In this document: one piece after another, positions 1-13,900 of the stretch | Numbering within the stretch: position 1 is the stretch's first letter | Layout: each line of letters starts with the position of its first letter | From: Citrus sinensis | Lineage: Eukaryota; Streptophyta; Magnoliopsida; Sapindales; Rutaceae | Direction: 5' to 3' | Length of the DNA: 64,000 nt | NCBI RefSeq assembly: GCF_022201045.2 | Contig: NC_068559.1 | Location: 124,001-188,000 of the forward strand | Position numbers and translations under genes: made by a program | The notes under the pieces: generated by a model | Told to the model about the DNA's origin: nothing | Database searches by the model: none | Seen by the model: the letters and a program-made list of their open reading frames with translations, nothing else

Positions 1-537
1 ATACCAGAAGGAAATGCTCCTATGGCATGCATATGGACTGGGCTATCCAGAACCCAACATCACATTCGCACTTTGCAGAGGCAGCTGGTCTTCTCCAGCC
101 GTAAGTATTTGTACCCCTTGTACCAACGCACTAGGAGTGTATTGCAAGTGTTGTAATGGAAAGGAGTTTTGAATTAAATGAGATTGTCTGAAATGCAGTT
201 AAGAGTCTATACTCCACGTGAAGTAGCGAATGAATTGGAAAGAGCGAAAGTGGAATACTTGGAAGCTTCAGTGGGAGTCACAAGCAAGAGAAAGATTTTG
301 GTACCAAAGCTCCTGAAGTGGCACATGAAAGACTTTTCAGACGACATGGAATCACTTCTGGAATGGATTTACAGCCAATTGCCGCGTTCTGGATCACTGA
401 AAAGATTGATTATGGAGTGCCGAGAAGGAGAAATGAAAACTCCTGTATCAAAAATGGTGGAAACTCAACCTTATGAATCTGAGTTCCGCTATCTGCTGCC
501 CTTTGAAATGACGGTAAGAGAACACCAGAACAAATAA
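1..537 (+). CDS. DUF547 domain protein, 3' end (partial)
   Basis: Two exons are visible: 1-100 (frame from base 2, donor GTAAGT at 101) and 199-537 (acceptor TGCAG, stop TAA). They join in phase to give the last 145 residues. The first exon reads LGYPEPNITFALCRGSWSSP and the second continues LRVYTPREVANELERAKVEY, then LEASVGVTSKRKILVPKLL. This is the conserved core of the plant DUF547 domain, found in proteins that often carry an N-terminal leucine zipper (annotated as ternary complex factor MIP1-like). The biochemical role of the domain is not established, so no reaction is assigned. The N-terminal part lies outside the window. The ATG at 178 is inside the intron and is not the real start. 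The gene converges on the AP-3 beta gene, with stop codons 433 bp apart. Confidence 0.85.
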
Positions 538-969
538 CAATCGTCTTTTGGTGACAGCACTTTTGTAAAGGAAAAACAGTTTGGTTTCACAACCTTTGTG
601 TTGTCATAATTTCCACGACTTTGTAACATGGATGTGTTCTATTTGGGTTATATTATTATTCGATTGATAGAGGAGTTTAGACAAATAATACCGAGTAGCA
701 TAGACATCGGAAAACCAGTAAGAAAAAGAAACTAGACATAATATAATCACATGCAAGTCATTTAATTATAAATAAAATAAAAAGAACACCAAAAATAAAT
801 AACACCACCCGAGAAAAAGTAGAGAGTCGATATTGTTCTGCTGCCGTGCTGTGCACCATACAATATAAGAAACAACCGGAAAATTCAGAACAACCGCCAT
901 AAATTAACCAACGAAATTATAAAATGCGACAAAATAATTACCAGTATTCGTTTTCACTCCTATTAACGA
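538..969. other. Convergent 3'-UTR spacer
   Basis: This AT-rich spacer lies between the DUF547 stop and the AP-3 beta stop. It has A-rich stretches (about 715-800) that could serve as polyadenylation signals for either strand. No ORF or repeat of note is seen. Confidence 0.5.
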
Positions 970-3900
970 CTAGGTGTTCAAAGAGGATTCGACTAAGAAA
1001 TTCACAATTCTGTTTAATAGATTTAAGCCGAATACAGTTTCTTCACAATTGACTTTGGCAGAGACCTTCAATGGTTCGGAGCATTTTCCTTCAACGGTAA
1101 TGGTGATTAAGCAAGGAACGGAGTTGCCCAAGATCTCACTGCTGAACCGCAAGGACAAACCTGATGCATCGTCAAACTTGGCAGCAACCGGCATATCCAC
1201 AGATACAAGAAAAATATTTGCATTGCTTAGCATCTTTGATGCTAGGCTTTCACATATTACAAGATATTTGTCTTTCAGTAACAAACTCTCATCCGTGTCC
1301 TTATCTACCTCCCCAAGGTGGTCAGTGAAGGTGCAGCTGTACAATTACAAGAAATCTAGTCAAGCATATCAAAACATGACAAATGATACCAAGGACAACA
1401 GGATTCATGCAGGAAATAAAACGCTAAGAAAAATTATTTTCAGGCTAAGAAAAATAACATTGAGTTCAATAAACAAGAGACCACCTCCTTGCATACTCGA
1501 ACATTCCTGGTAGACGGGATTCCATTGCTATGAAGGTTTCCATGTCCATTGGAAGGGGTTTTATGAAATATCCAATGTCAGGCCGCAACTTAACAGGAAG
1601 CTTCTTGCCATTACAATGTAGGGCCAGCTTTAGAGGCAGTAGATGGTGATGGAAGCGAACCTCAAGTATCCTTTTCAACGTCTGCCCAGGTTCCAGAGAT
1701 GTAATCTCCTCCATGGGAACTAATGTTGGCAAATCGCTCTGAGGTGTCAAGGAGCTGCAGTATCCAGAGGAGTCAGGAAAATTAGTGTTCAAAGAGGTAA
1801 GAAGCAAAATCCTTGTAAAAGTAATTAAGACCAAAGAAACACAGCAAAGACACAGCATCCCGAAGGAAACGCTAACGTGAAAATCTACCTATGTTGAACA
1901 GAAAACCAAGCAGGTTTGCAGACTATATTAGCAAAACATGGACCATGACCTGTAAAGTGTACAAAATACAACATCAAATATTCTTCTAAAGGTTGACACA
2001 ACAACTACCATTGTCATGCAGCATCATAATTGAAATATAAGATACCAACCAATGGTCCCGAAACTGAAGTTCGTTGTGTCACTTAAATTCAGTCAAGTAG
2101 ATCCCCTCAAATATAAGAGTTTGTTGTGTCACTTAAGTTCGTTGTGTCACTTAAAATATAAAATACTACTTTGAAGATGGATGTGCTCAAAATTACAGCT
2201 AATCTCAGAACTCTAACACATCCATTGGAAAGCCAAATGAGCATCTAAATGTCTACCATGAACAACAAAGCAAGATCTTTTTCACTCATCTCAAACTACA
2301 AACAAACTAGAAAGACATGCTCAGATTGTCACGATGTCCATACATTTTCCAGGACTGGACTCTGGAAATCCCAGCCAAAGGGTGTGACATTAGATTTGAT
2401 GCCACTTGCACATGAGAAATGGCACCAAAAATATCCATGGGACCTAGATACTAAAACTTCACAAAACAGTGCCCTTCAACAATTAGACCAAAATTTCACC
2501 AATATTGAACCGTTTAAATATATTAAAAAAAAAGGAAAATCACCTTGCAGTCGTAGCCAATGTTAGGTCAGCTAAATCTAAGGCTTTGTGAGACTCTTCA
2601 TCCACCAAAGTTACTTCTGACATGGTTTCTGAAGAGCAGTTCTCAAAGAAAGTTTCTAGACATACAAGTTGAGGAGATATGGTTGAAGCTTCAGATGAAA
2701 ATGAATAATACACCTTCAAGCCATTTCCATTTGCAGGATCCAAGAGTGTATAGCTTTTAGCTTTAACTTGACGTCCAATATTCCCGATAGAAATTCTTGC
2801 TGAAGACTGACGGACTTGAATTTGTTCAGATGCACTCGGGCTTGATGAACCAGGTTGCTCATCCAACCATGACTCAAGAGCCCTCTTTGACATCATTCCC
2901 TCCAGATCAGGAAAGCCAGAATGAGAGGCTCCATTCTCATTGCTACAAGCAATTCCAGCATCTGAAATTTGAATCAGTGGATCACAATTTCTATCACCTT
3001 CACTTGCAGAATCACCAGTACCACTGTTGTCACTTAAGCCAGGGATAGATTGCTGAGAATCATAGTTTGAACCACTTTCCCCATCCAAAGATCCAGATGT
3101 GTCAGGATCATCAGTTCCATTAGAGCTACTGCCAGTCCATTCCTCCCCTAATGCAGTTGTCCTGTCAATCGAGTTTGAGAACTGACCGAGGTCATCACAC
3201 AGCGAACTACAGGGTTTTGGAAGAGGTTCATATCCCGGAGCTGCATGAAGAACTATTTGCGAAAGAGATCCAGGAAGATAAAACCTGTCATTGATAGGTT
3301 CAGAAGCTGCTAGGTTTGCTTGTTTCCTAAAAATGCATTCCACGAGTACATGAGGCAGGTCCTTATTTTCTTGTAGAGCATTTGTTTCCTCTGGCACTTG
3401 AGAACATAAATTATGTGAAAAAAGTTTCTTAAAGAAACGTGCTCGGTCACGAACATCATAGTTCAGATCACATTCAGCCAGTTCAAGCAGATAGCTGAAA
3501 AGTCTTGTAATTGTCCACATATCTCCACCTTTTGCACATAATAGGACCTGTTAGAAAAGAAAGAATAAAGCCATGATTTCGCTTCAGCATCAGAAGGAAA
3601 CAGCAAAAGATGCACTCTCAAAGAAACATCCTGAATTAACATCTTATGAGGTATTCTGATCTCAGAAGCCAATTGTATTTTTCTAGTCAATACTCCATTC
3701 AAGCATTGAACCTTACAATTGATAAAAAAAAGACAATTTTTGCTACCCGCAGTAGCTCTCACAAGCCAGGAGCACTTCAGTTCTCAGAGATCAGAAAAAT
3801 ACAATATACTGCAGAACTTTTACCCAATAAAGCAGAGGTGGAGACCAACATTTAAGCACAGTACATGTGGGAATGGACTAAATATGAAAGCACGGGCACT

Positions 3901-6900
3901 GCAGAGAAAAAGAGAATCAATTGATTTTTTTACACTACAAACTGACTTTAATAATAAGTACGAATTATAACCAAATGATTGAAACCGTCACTAAAATCAA
4001 AAAATAAGGGTAATTTGGGAACGTGGAACAATGAGAAGACCTGAAACACTTTTCTAGTATAATCAAATGCCAGGTTCTTAAGAGTACCTTAATGGTGGTA
4101 TTGAGAATCTGAAGCTTTGTTTCAACTGCCTCTGATTTGAAGCACCAAGCTAGATACTTGAGTACAGTGGTCAGCATCCTTGGAATTTTCACTCCTACAG
4201 AACTGTACTCTCCCACCATCCAAATAATCATCACACGTGCTTCAGGCACCTTGATTGAATCCAAACTACGAAACAACTGAATTATAACCTTCAAAATAAA
4301 AGGAGATCACTTATCTGCAACACAAAGCGAAGATACACAAGCAGCACCAGAATATAGAACAAGGAAAAATATATCTTTTTTAAGATAATGTGAAAGCCAA
4401 ATTTTTTATTCTACTTCTACCCTTTCTAAAGCATTTCTAGGATTCAGGTATTATAAGCATAAAAAAGCCAACTGGAAATGTATAGCAGCAGCTTAACAGA
4501 TAGAGTAAAAGAGAAGATACCTTCTCATGACAGGATGGATCTTGCTTAATAATTGATTTAATGGAAATTATTGATTGAATCAAAACATCAGCTTCTCCAT
4601 TCCCAGATTCAATATCACTAGTAAGCAATTCTGCAATTTTGAGCCTTCTCAGGAAAATAAGCAAACAAAACCAGAATAGATCAATACAGAACAAGTCAGT
4701 TATGACAGACCTTGTCTAATCAGGGCTAACAGCCCTTCTACACACGTGTTAGCCATTTTCGGAAGCTTTCGTGCACATAAACCTATGGCAGCAACAGTAT
4801 CTGCAGCAAATCTCCTGTCTGGATCTCTAATATAATCCTACCAACACACTATTAAGATAAGCATGAATCCAAGCACTTGAAACATGTAAATCTTATGTGT
4901 GCATGCATGCATACTCTCAGTGCAAGTAAGTGTGTATGTAAGTACATAAAGACAAGTCTAGGAGTTGATCAACAAACACAAAACAGATGTATAAGCATAA
5001 AGACATTCACATGTATGTATGTACGTATCCAAAAGTTCCCAGAATGAAGAAATCCATACATAAGGCAGCCAACTTTTTAAAGTAATGAGAAAGAAAACCA
5101 TGAAAACAGAAAATACTACCTGAAACTCTTTAAAAACAGATGAAATGGATGACTCTGTAACAATAGAAGACAGTATCTCAAGCTTCAAAGCTTTAGATTG
5201 ATATGAGTCTGAAGAAGATACGAAAAAGTCTTCATAATGTGGCACAAAGAGATGAGGCAGTGCTTTAGCAAACACTTGAATGTTGCAAAGAACCTGCAGC
5301 GATCAAAAGTCACAATCATCCTTACCAGTTACCAAATATATACTGAAAATATGGCAAATCCTCAGCAGATTGACCAATATCCAAAATTTAGCGCTGGAAA
5401 ATGCAGAATGGATTGCCACATATACAAGAATCACAGAATTTTTTAGTTTCATGTGAACCTTCAAAGGACATTCCCCAATATCACACACATCATCTAAAAT
5501 TTTGACACAGTAACATAACAAAAAGCAGAACTGGGTATAACAACACTCAAAAATCAAAACCATATCAAAATACTACATGCTGATAGACATTTATGGCATT
5601 TGTGTATCCAGCTTAGAAAGAAATCCACTTAAATTCTTTTTTCAAATGTGATTTTTGGGAAATAGTTTAAGAACCGCACATTCTGATGTTTAAAAGAACC
5701 AAAATATCTTAAGGATTTCTTGTACTCTAATGTTAGGAGCTCAAAAACTAATAGGATTTCTTGTACTCTAGTGTTAGGAGCTCAAAAACTAATCTCTTGA
5801 AACTTTGATTTACATAAATTCACTAAAACGGAACATTACAAGGTCTCCTCAATAGAGAGTTATAAATAATGCATATGCGCATACCAAAGTATGCACCAGA
5901 AGATAGGGAATACAAGTTATATATAAAAAATAAATAAATAAATAAAGGAAATACCACATATTTTGAAGCACCAGATGATCTCAAAATGAACAATAGTGGT
6001 TTAACAATTCTCTTGACATCCTCCTTTGGAGACATAATCCAGTGTACACCAGCTGCAGCAAGTACCACTGCACTATTGTGACTCCATAGCAATGGGGATG
6101 TGCACTGAAGTAGGAGCTTCACATCGTCATTAGTCTTGCCAGATGTAAATCGAGCACCATTTAAATCAGACGAACGTGCATTGGTGTCACTTGACCTTGT
6201 TAAGTATTCACCTAACCCTTCAATATAAGACCTTGAGACCAAATTTACTAATTCAGAGTCGTATGTCCTACTTGGGATCCCATTGTCTTCGAGTGCAACG
6301 TTGACATCAAAAACATCCTTTTCGGAGTGGGAACTCTCTATACAAAGCAAAGAAGACATAATTGATTCTTTTACAAGCCCATGACTGGCAACTACATAAC
6401 GAAGAAGAATCTCGATCAAGAGTATCTGACCCCACTCTTCCACATCAGGAAGAATTTGGCATAAGTTTCTATAATTTCTCCCAATCAATGTAAAGTTATT
6501 TGGACAAATTGAAGCAAATGCAGCAGCAGCAGCTCCAACTACTCCAGGGGAACGATCATTTAGCAAAATCCCCACTATCTGCATAAGATAATGCATTTTA
6601 TGTTTATCAAGCGAATCAATATTAACAATTCAGGTATACATAATTGTATAATCTTGAATATGCTATACCGGTTCTAAAACATTGCCACTTATGAATGACA
6701 CAGCAACTAGCAAGTATGAAGCATCCTTTTTAATAAAATATATACTGCTGATTAATTAAAATAAATAAATAAAAAGAAACATTTTCTATGTTGAAGTTAA
6801 CAAACAATAATGTTAAGGATCTCAAAATTTGAGTCCCAACGCTATGTTCTCCTCATCTATTAAATGATGGATTTCACAACTTATAAAAGTACCTAACCAC

Positions 6901-7780
6901 CATTCGATGGATGAATGTCACATCAGTTGCGGCTCAAATTAAGACTTAAATGTTGGGATGCCTAGAATTGCTCTAAAGTTAAACAAATGGATATTCGCCA
7001 GACCTCTTCAATAGCAGAAGTAATTTCCTCTTGTCGTAGTTCATGCAACTTTGGAAGAGCATTGGCGGCACATTTTCTAACAAAAACGGATGGATCTCTA
7101 GCACACTTTCCCACAGCCACAAGAACAAGAGGTGAAATTACATGTAGACGGATTCCTGCCATGGCACGCAGAGCCCATGCTCTCACCAATGGATTGGGAT
7201 CCCCCAAATCTTTCTGAAAGCAATTGATCGATAACAAAGCTTCATTGGGGCGCCTAGATAATCAAGAGAACACAAATGCAATTCAAGTGAATCATCTGAA
7301 AAAGCTACACAATTTTACATCATTACATCAAACTGAACAAAAAAGAATCAGCATGAATACTACAAAAGAACATACTTTTCAGCATAATGCAAGAGGTACA
7401 AGTAAACCAGCTTCTTTACTTCCAAGGACTGAGATGCAACATTCTTAACCACCTGTAATTTGCAAGTAATTCGAATTATGAAATAAAAGCAAGCAGTGGC
7501 AGGGTCACAGAACAACACATAATATGAATGAAACCAAATCAAATAGTCAATGGAGTCAAACCTGAGGGAAGAAATTGGAGACATCGAAGCCTTGAGCAAT
7601 GAGCGCGAGAAGTCGCTTAAGAGCCTCGCACTTTTCGGAATCGAATCGGCTCTCCAGTAATGCACCGATGTTTACGTCTTCAGGATCGTCGTAGAGGTGA
7701 GCATCCGTACCAATTCGGAAAACTAGTGACGACGCCGCCTTGCTCAGTGTCTCTGATGTGCCGGCAAATTGCGGAAACAT
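970..7780 (-). CDS. AP3BA: AP-3 complex subunit beta (beta-adaptin, PAT2-like)
   Basis: Eleven coding exons: 7562-7780, 7376-7452, 7004-7253, 5955-6578, 5120-5293, 4711-4837, 4521-4630, 4088-4288, 2544-3547, 1485-1736, 970-1336. They sum to 3405 nt, giving 1134 aa in an open frame. The product is the large beta subunit of the AP-3 adaptor, which sorts cargo from endosome/Golgi to the vacuole; the Arabidopsis orthologue is PAT2. The start MFPQFAGTSETLSKAASSLV is the first ATG. Exons 1-8 form the HEAT/ARM adaptin trunk (for example DPNPLVRAWALRAMAGIR, RVMIIWMVGEYSSVG). Exon 9 carries a Ser/Asp/Gly-rich acidic hinge of about 100 residues (GSSSNGTDDPDTSGSLDGES). Exons 10-11 form the C-terminal appendage (LVPMEEITSLEPGQTLKRIL, CEETVFGLNLLNRIVNFLVE). 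Exon 10 uses the inner AG of a tandem CAGAG acceptor to stay in frame. Family identity is certain; a few borders could shift by some bases. Confidence 0.93.
2082..2161. repeat. Short direct repeats in an AP-3 beta intron
   Basis: A core GTTGTGTCACTTAA occurs three times within about 90 bp of the intron between exons 9 and 10 (near 2073, 2112 and 2133). It is a local slippage-type duplication with no coding content. Confidence 0.6.
5712..5793. repeat. 41-bp intronic tandem duplication
   Basis: Two nearly identical 41-bp units (AGGATTTCTTGTACTCTA followed by a GTTAGGAGCTCAAAAAC core) lie head to tail in the intron between exons 4 and 5 of the AP-3 beta gene. One substitution (TAATG versus TAGTG) is visible between copies. 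Confidence 0.8.
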
Positions 7781-8260
7781 TCTTTTTTCTTTCTTTTCGC
7801 TATCTGCTTTTTTTTTCCTTTACGAATAAATAATACTTACACGTTGTAATTTGTGAGATGATGAAGTGAAGGTGATTCAAGTCGACCTCAGTTTCAGTTG
7901 TGAATGAACGAATCAGCGAGGAACGGAGAATGAGATGATGAGTTCTGTTTGGTAAGTTGAAGAAGCACGCCCGGATCGGGGAAAGGATGCCATTTCTCTC
8001 CGGGTTTGGATATTTTGGTGGCTGCTTGCTGAACTGGATTGGTGCATATTGGTGGGTCCAATGGTCGACGGTCCATTCACTTAAAACTCAAGGCTAACCC
8101 ATTTTTAGCCCAACGACACGAAGCTCGTCGCCGGCCCATAACCTGAGAACTTGTTTTGGTCAAAAGTCAAAACACAGAGATAGAGAACACAAACTACGAT
8201 ACTGTTGTTGCTTCTGCATGTTGGCTGTTGTTGCAGTCTTGCAGAAGAGAATCTATTTAC
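7781..8260 (-). promoter_or_regulatory. Upstream region of the AP-3 beta gene
   Basis: The sequence just upstream of the AP-3 beta ATG is less AT-rich than the spacer beyond it. It holds GGCCCA/GCCCA motifs (for example at 8133-8139 and 8107-8112), which resemble the TGGGCY site II elements of housekeeping plant promoters when read on the minus strand. No clear TATA box was placed. The 60-codon frame at 7894-8076 has no homology I recognise and is not called. Confidence 0.4.
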
Positions 8261-9640
8261 TATTTACCACGGCTCGATATTAACTCAGTTCCTCCAGCGC
8301 GTGCCCAAGCTTAGCTATTTTGGAAACAAATTATTGAGCCTATCATTTAAGACTCCTTTTTATAAAACTTTTTAAATATAGTTTATTTAATTAAAATTTT
8401 TGTCATTGGAGTTTTATAAGTGGGATATCATCAACAATAATTTTAATTGTTAGATTGATAAGAGGAACTTTTATTAAAAGTTATTAAATTATTTGAATAA
8501 GTAAGTTTTTTAAAGTTATACCATTAAAAAATGAAATAAATTTATTAAATAAGTCAAAGAATAAAATTGTAAAATATATTTTAGATAAAAGTTAAAAATT
8601 TAAACTTTTCCTAGTTGAGAAAAAATAATTTATTTAATTTTTAAAAACTTTACTCAAAAGACAACCAAACAACGATTAAAATTTTAAAAAGAACTTATAG
8701 AATTAAATAAATACTTATACCATTAGATAAGTTCTAGATAGGCACTAATTCAAAGAGAAACTGAAACATATCATTTGAATCAAGACAATAAGTGACCAAA
8801 ATATTATTAAAATACTTAAACATAAAATAAAATTTTAAATATTTTGTGTTTAATAAAAAATTACATATATTTATTTAGGTGTGTATTTCTATTTTTTTTC
8901 ATATCACACCTTCTCAAAAAAGTGAGGTGAAATTTTACTTCATTATCATATTTATTTTCAAGTAAAACTCAAGGTGTTTGGGTCTTTTAATAATTTCAAG
9001 AATTTTGTCATGCACATGAATCAATATTATTTTTATTATAATATTTAAACATGAATATTAAACTTTTTAAATCAATTAAATCTGTTAAATTTTTATCAAT
9101 TAAGAGCACAACAATATAGCAAGAGAAATATATATATATAAAAAAAAAAAGCAAATAAGAGATATAACACTTAGAAAAGAATTTAATTCAATCTCAAGTA
9201 TATACAAATAAGGAGATGAGCTCTTTTTTTACAGTCACATAACCATACGAATGAAATAAATGTTTAGTAAATAAATATATAATTAGTCATATATGCTTAT
9301 AAAATAGTGAAATTTCCGAAAGATGAAAAGTTGTTTAATGAGACGTTAAATGTTAGTTTGATTAACATTCGCGTAAATTATAATTATTCCATAATAAAAT
9401 CATAATTTTAAGCTATTTGACTTATTTAATTCTAGAAATACATCTTACAAAGAATATAAATGAATTTAATAGTAAAAATAGCAATTAAATGGAACATTTC
9501 CAATAATAATAATAATAATATAGAGGGGGGGGGGGGAAACACCTGAAGAGGCTGGTGGCGTGCGCGTGAGAGAGCGCAACGAGCATCTGAAGGTAGGGAG
9601 ACCGAGTCGCAGCTCACAGAATCCAACACACTGAAACAGT
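8261..9640. other. AT-rich intergenic spacer, no gene seen
   Basis: Very AT-rich DNA with long A/T tracts, a run of G at about 9525-9535 and an AAT trinucleotide run at about 9503-9520. No ORF with family resemblance, no RNA gene and no clear transposon ends were seen. Confidence 0.5.
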
Positions 9641-10956
9641 AGTGAAGTCAGTGGCAGCTTTAACAGAATCAGTGAAAACCCTAGACCACCCTAGTGTGTT
9701 TGAGTGTGTGGCTCGCGCTCTCTCTCCCTCTCTCTCCCTCTCTCTCTATGTCTGTCAATTGTCATAACTAATTACACCAAATTCTATCAAATCAGATCTC
9801 ACAAATGCATAATCTTTTAACCGCTCCAAGCCAGTGCTAGTTACACAGCCCTCAGCTGCTCAACCTCCAACTCCAACTCCAATTTTGAGTAAGTCAGCGT
9901 CTCTCTCACTCTTATTTTAGCTAAATTCGTTTTAAATTCATGCATTTTTGTCAAAATGTACTCAATTTCATGTTATTTTGGAAGACTGTCAGCTCGTACA
10001 TTGCAATTCAGCTAATTCCAGTATTAATACTATTATTTATTATTATATTTTTAATGTTTTTCTTCGTATTTCAGCTGATTTTAGTAAGTTTCTTCAAACC
10101 CATTAAAAAAAAAATGCACGCTTTTATTTTTCTAATTCATATTTTTAACATTATAATCTACTCATTTGGATATTAGTTTTGTTTATTTGTTTTTAAATAC
10201 TTTTCTATTTTTTAAAATTTTTTTACTCTCTTGTGATTTAGCTCACTGTAAATATAGTTATTTGTTAATTCGCTATTTAGGAAGGAAATTTTAGTCAGTG
10301 CAGGTATGTGTCTATGTCCAATGTCTATTGATTTTTTTTTTCCTTTTGCTATTTATTTTGGTAACTTTAGATTATTCATGTGATTATTGGAGTTATTTCC
10401 ACAATGACATTGCTATTATTCAACTTGCAAGCATTGCCCAAATGTTTCGTCTTTTTATTAAGAAAAAAAATGTATTCACTTTATTTGCTGGGCAGGTAGT
10501 GGGATCAGTGAATGATCATTCTATATTGCGTTGTTCATGTGGAATATTTCTGTGAAGTTTTTGTATTTTTGTCTCACGATGATTTAATTTATTCACTTGA
10601 TGGAAAATTTTGCTTGCTTTATTCATACTTTTCCTCTAGTACAAAAAGTTTTGTCTAGGGCAGTTTAGATGGTTGTTATTTAGAATTCCTTGTATATTCT
10701 AGTGAATTCTATGGTAAGTTGTTCTTATGCTTTCAATCTCCTCCCTTGGGGAATGACTTGATTGAATGATTTTATTAATTCTTTATGGAGTTTGTGTTTT
10801 ATATTTAATGGCATTAACATAAAATCTAAAGAATGTAAATTGTCTGGATAAAATGTTGTCATTTTGTTTCTCGGTTCCTTAGGCTCTATGTGCGCAGAAC
10901 TCACTTCTCAACTATATTGTAATTCAGGTGCCGTCTGAGATTCAACACGAAGTTCA
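9641..10956 (+). promoter_or_regulatory. 5' UTR and leader intron of the IDN2-like gene
   Basis: A CT-rich leader (CTCTCTCCC tracts at 9716-9749) precedes a good donor (TTTTGA|GTAAGT) at 9889. A T-rich tract and acceptor ATTCAG end at 10927, 29 bp before the ATG at 10957. This implies an untranslated first exon and a leader intron of about 1.04 kb. The intron is strongly T-rich. The transcription start was not located. Confidence 0.5.
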
Positions 10957-13900
10957 ATGGAACACAGCTCAGAAGAGGATTCAGACATAAGTGAATCTGA
11001 AATGCTCAAGTACGAAGATAAATCTTACAAAAAATTAAAGAGTGGAAACCACAGTGTGAAAATCTCAGATGAAGCTTTTACTTGTCCATACTGTCCCAAG
11101 AAACGAAAGCAAGAATACCTTTATAAGGATCTCCTTCAACATGCTTCTGGGGTGGGCAATAGTACTTCAAATAAAAGAAGTGCAAAAGAAAAGGCAAATC
11201 ATCTAGCTCTGGCAAAATACTTGGAGAAAGATCTACGAGACGCAGGCAGTCCTTCAAAACCTGTGAATGAGGGTGATCCTCTGACTGGTTGTAGCCATGA
11301 TGAGAAGTTTGTGTGGCCTTGGACAGGTATTGTTGTGAATATTCCTACTAGAAGGGCAGAGGACGGGCGGTCTGTGGGAGAAAGTGGATCCAAGTTGAGG
11401 GATGAACTGATTAGGAGAGGGTTCAACCCCACAAGAGTTCATCCACTGTGGAACTTTCGGGGCCATTCAGGATGCGCTGTTGTAGAATTCCACAAAGATT
11501 GGCCAGGGTTACATAATGCCATGTCCTTTGAGAAAGCTTATGAGGCAGATCATCATGGAAAAAAGGATTGGTATGCTAGTAATCAAGAAAAATCTGGTCT
11601 TTATGCGTGGGTTGCCCGTTCTGATGACTACAATTTAAAAAACATCATTGGAGATCACCTGCGCAAGATTGGAGACCTTAAAACCATTTCTGAAATGATG
11701 GAGGAAGAAGCTCGAAAGCAGAATCTTCTTGTTTCTAATCTGACAAACATGATTGAGGTCAAAGACAAGCATTTGGAAGAGATGAAGGAAAGATTCACTG
11801 AGACTTCGAACTCTGTTGAGAAGTTAATGGAAGAGAAAGATAGGCTTCTTCAGTCATATAATGAAGGTCGGTTGTCATAGAATTTAATAATTATCTAGAA
11901 ATAATCATGAATATCCTAGGACATTAAGTAATTAATTTTTTAGCCATTCTATTGTTATCACTATATCTTCTTTGACCATTAGGAAGAGTACATGAGATTC
12001 TTTTCTTTTGAATGTTACATGTACTTGTTATTTTTGATACCATGAAATTGTGGTATCATTCACTTATGCCCTTCTTTTTATAAATTCAAAGAGATAAAGA
12101 AGATACAACTTAGCGCACGAGACCACTTTCAGAGAATTTTTACTGACCATGAAAAACTCAAGTTGCAATTGGAGTCTCAGAAAAAAGAGCTCGAGTTACG
12201 TGGCGAAGAACTGGAAAAGCGAGAGACGCAGAATGAAAATGACAGAAAAATTCTGGCCGAGGAAATTGAAAAGGTACTGATGCTGTTACTTTGAGTATTT
12301 GTTTTTTGGTCTTATATGTCATGTCGGAAAAAGCTAAAAGGTGTGGTTGTAAACAAATTTTATTCTCTTCTAGAATGCCATGAGAAACAATTCGCTTCAA
12401 TTGGCTTCATTGGTACAACAGAAGGCTGATGAAAATGTTAGGAAGCTAGCCGAAGATCAGAAGGTTTGTCTTCCTTAAATGCTCTGGTTGTAACCACAAT
12501 TCATGCATATCAATTACTCAAAGCCAGACAATAGATGACTATCATTGCAACTTTTAATCTCATACAGAAGCAGAAAGAAGACCTTCATAACAGAATAATT
12601 CAACTGGAAAAACAACTGGATGCAAAACAAGCACTGGCACTGGAAATCGAGCGACTGAAGGGCTCATTAAATGTGATGAAGCATATGGGAGATGACGGTG
12701 ATATAGAGGTTCTGCAAAAGATGGAAACTGTGCTTAAAGATTTGAGAGAAAAGGAAGGAGAACTTGATGATCTGGAAGCATTGAACCAGACTCTAATCAT
12801 AAGAGAACGTAAAAGTAATGATGAGCTGCAGGATGCTCGTAAAGAATTGATTAATGTGAGTATTTGTTCTTCCATTAGTCTAGATATCTACTCCAGCAGT
12901 TAGCCGTATGATTTCCATTTAGATGGTTCCCCTAATCTTGGGAAGCTTACAAATCGTGACAATTTTTAATGTACTCTTGACCTCTTTCTATTTCTGAATT
13001 TATTTCACTTACCCGAACTGATCTTTCACAGTACTGCAGATGATAGATCTGAACTGAAGAAATGAATTTGAATAGATCACTGTGCTGTATCTGTTCTTGT
13101 GCTATTAGATAATTATCTGTAATTGATGGGAGAAATAAGTGAGGTGACTCAGTAACTCATGAGTGAATGAGAAAATCAGAAAACTCTAGGTTTTAAATTA
13201 TGATTATGCTGGAAGGATTTTCACTGTCAGTAATTTATGTAATTGCCTTCTTTGGTGTATGATGAGGTCCAATGTTCATCTTTAAATGATTTGTGAATGC
13301 TGGTTTAAGACTTATTATTGGTTCTTTAAGTCTGCTCAATGCTTTTTAACCCTCTCTACAAGTTTCCCTAGCTTGTGAGGATGCTGATCGACTCTTTTCA
13401 TAGGCCTTAAAAGAATTAGCAGGTCGTGCTCATATTGGTCTCAAGAGAATGGGAGAACTTGACAATAAACCTTTTCTTGAAGTAATGAATCGAAAGTATA
13501 ATGAGGAAGAAGCGGAAGAGAGAGCTTCGGAATTGTGCTCATTATGGGAGGAGTATCTTAAGGATCCAGATTGGCATCCCTTCAAAGTCATTACAGCTGA
13601 AGGGAAACATAAGGTGTGCATTTCATTGATCTCAAAATTTGATTTGTCCATGTTCTAAGTTATTTTTCTATTTATTTCCTTAGGTGTTTAGCAGAGTATC
13701 TCTCCAGAATGCTGGAATTGATTTTCCAAGCATATTAGGGAACTTTTATTGTGTTGTAACACTGTACTTTTATTTTCAAGCATTTGAGAAGAGATGAAAC
13801 TGTCAGAGTACTTGTATCATAGTTTCAAAGTTTTAGTGATCTCTCTCTCTCACAGTGTTCCGTGTATTTTCAAACAAAATGCACAAAAACATTTGTACCG

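Noticed and set aside
974-1513. 179-codon plus-strand frame
   Set aside because: Antisense to the last exons of the AP-3 beta gene, whose minus-strand frame has clear adaptin homology.
9940-10176. Hydrophobic 78-codon frame in the IDN2-like leader intron
   Set aside because: Low-complexity Phe/Ile/Leu coding is expected from T-rich intron DNA.
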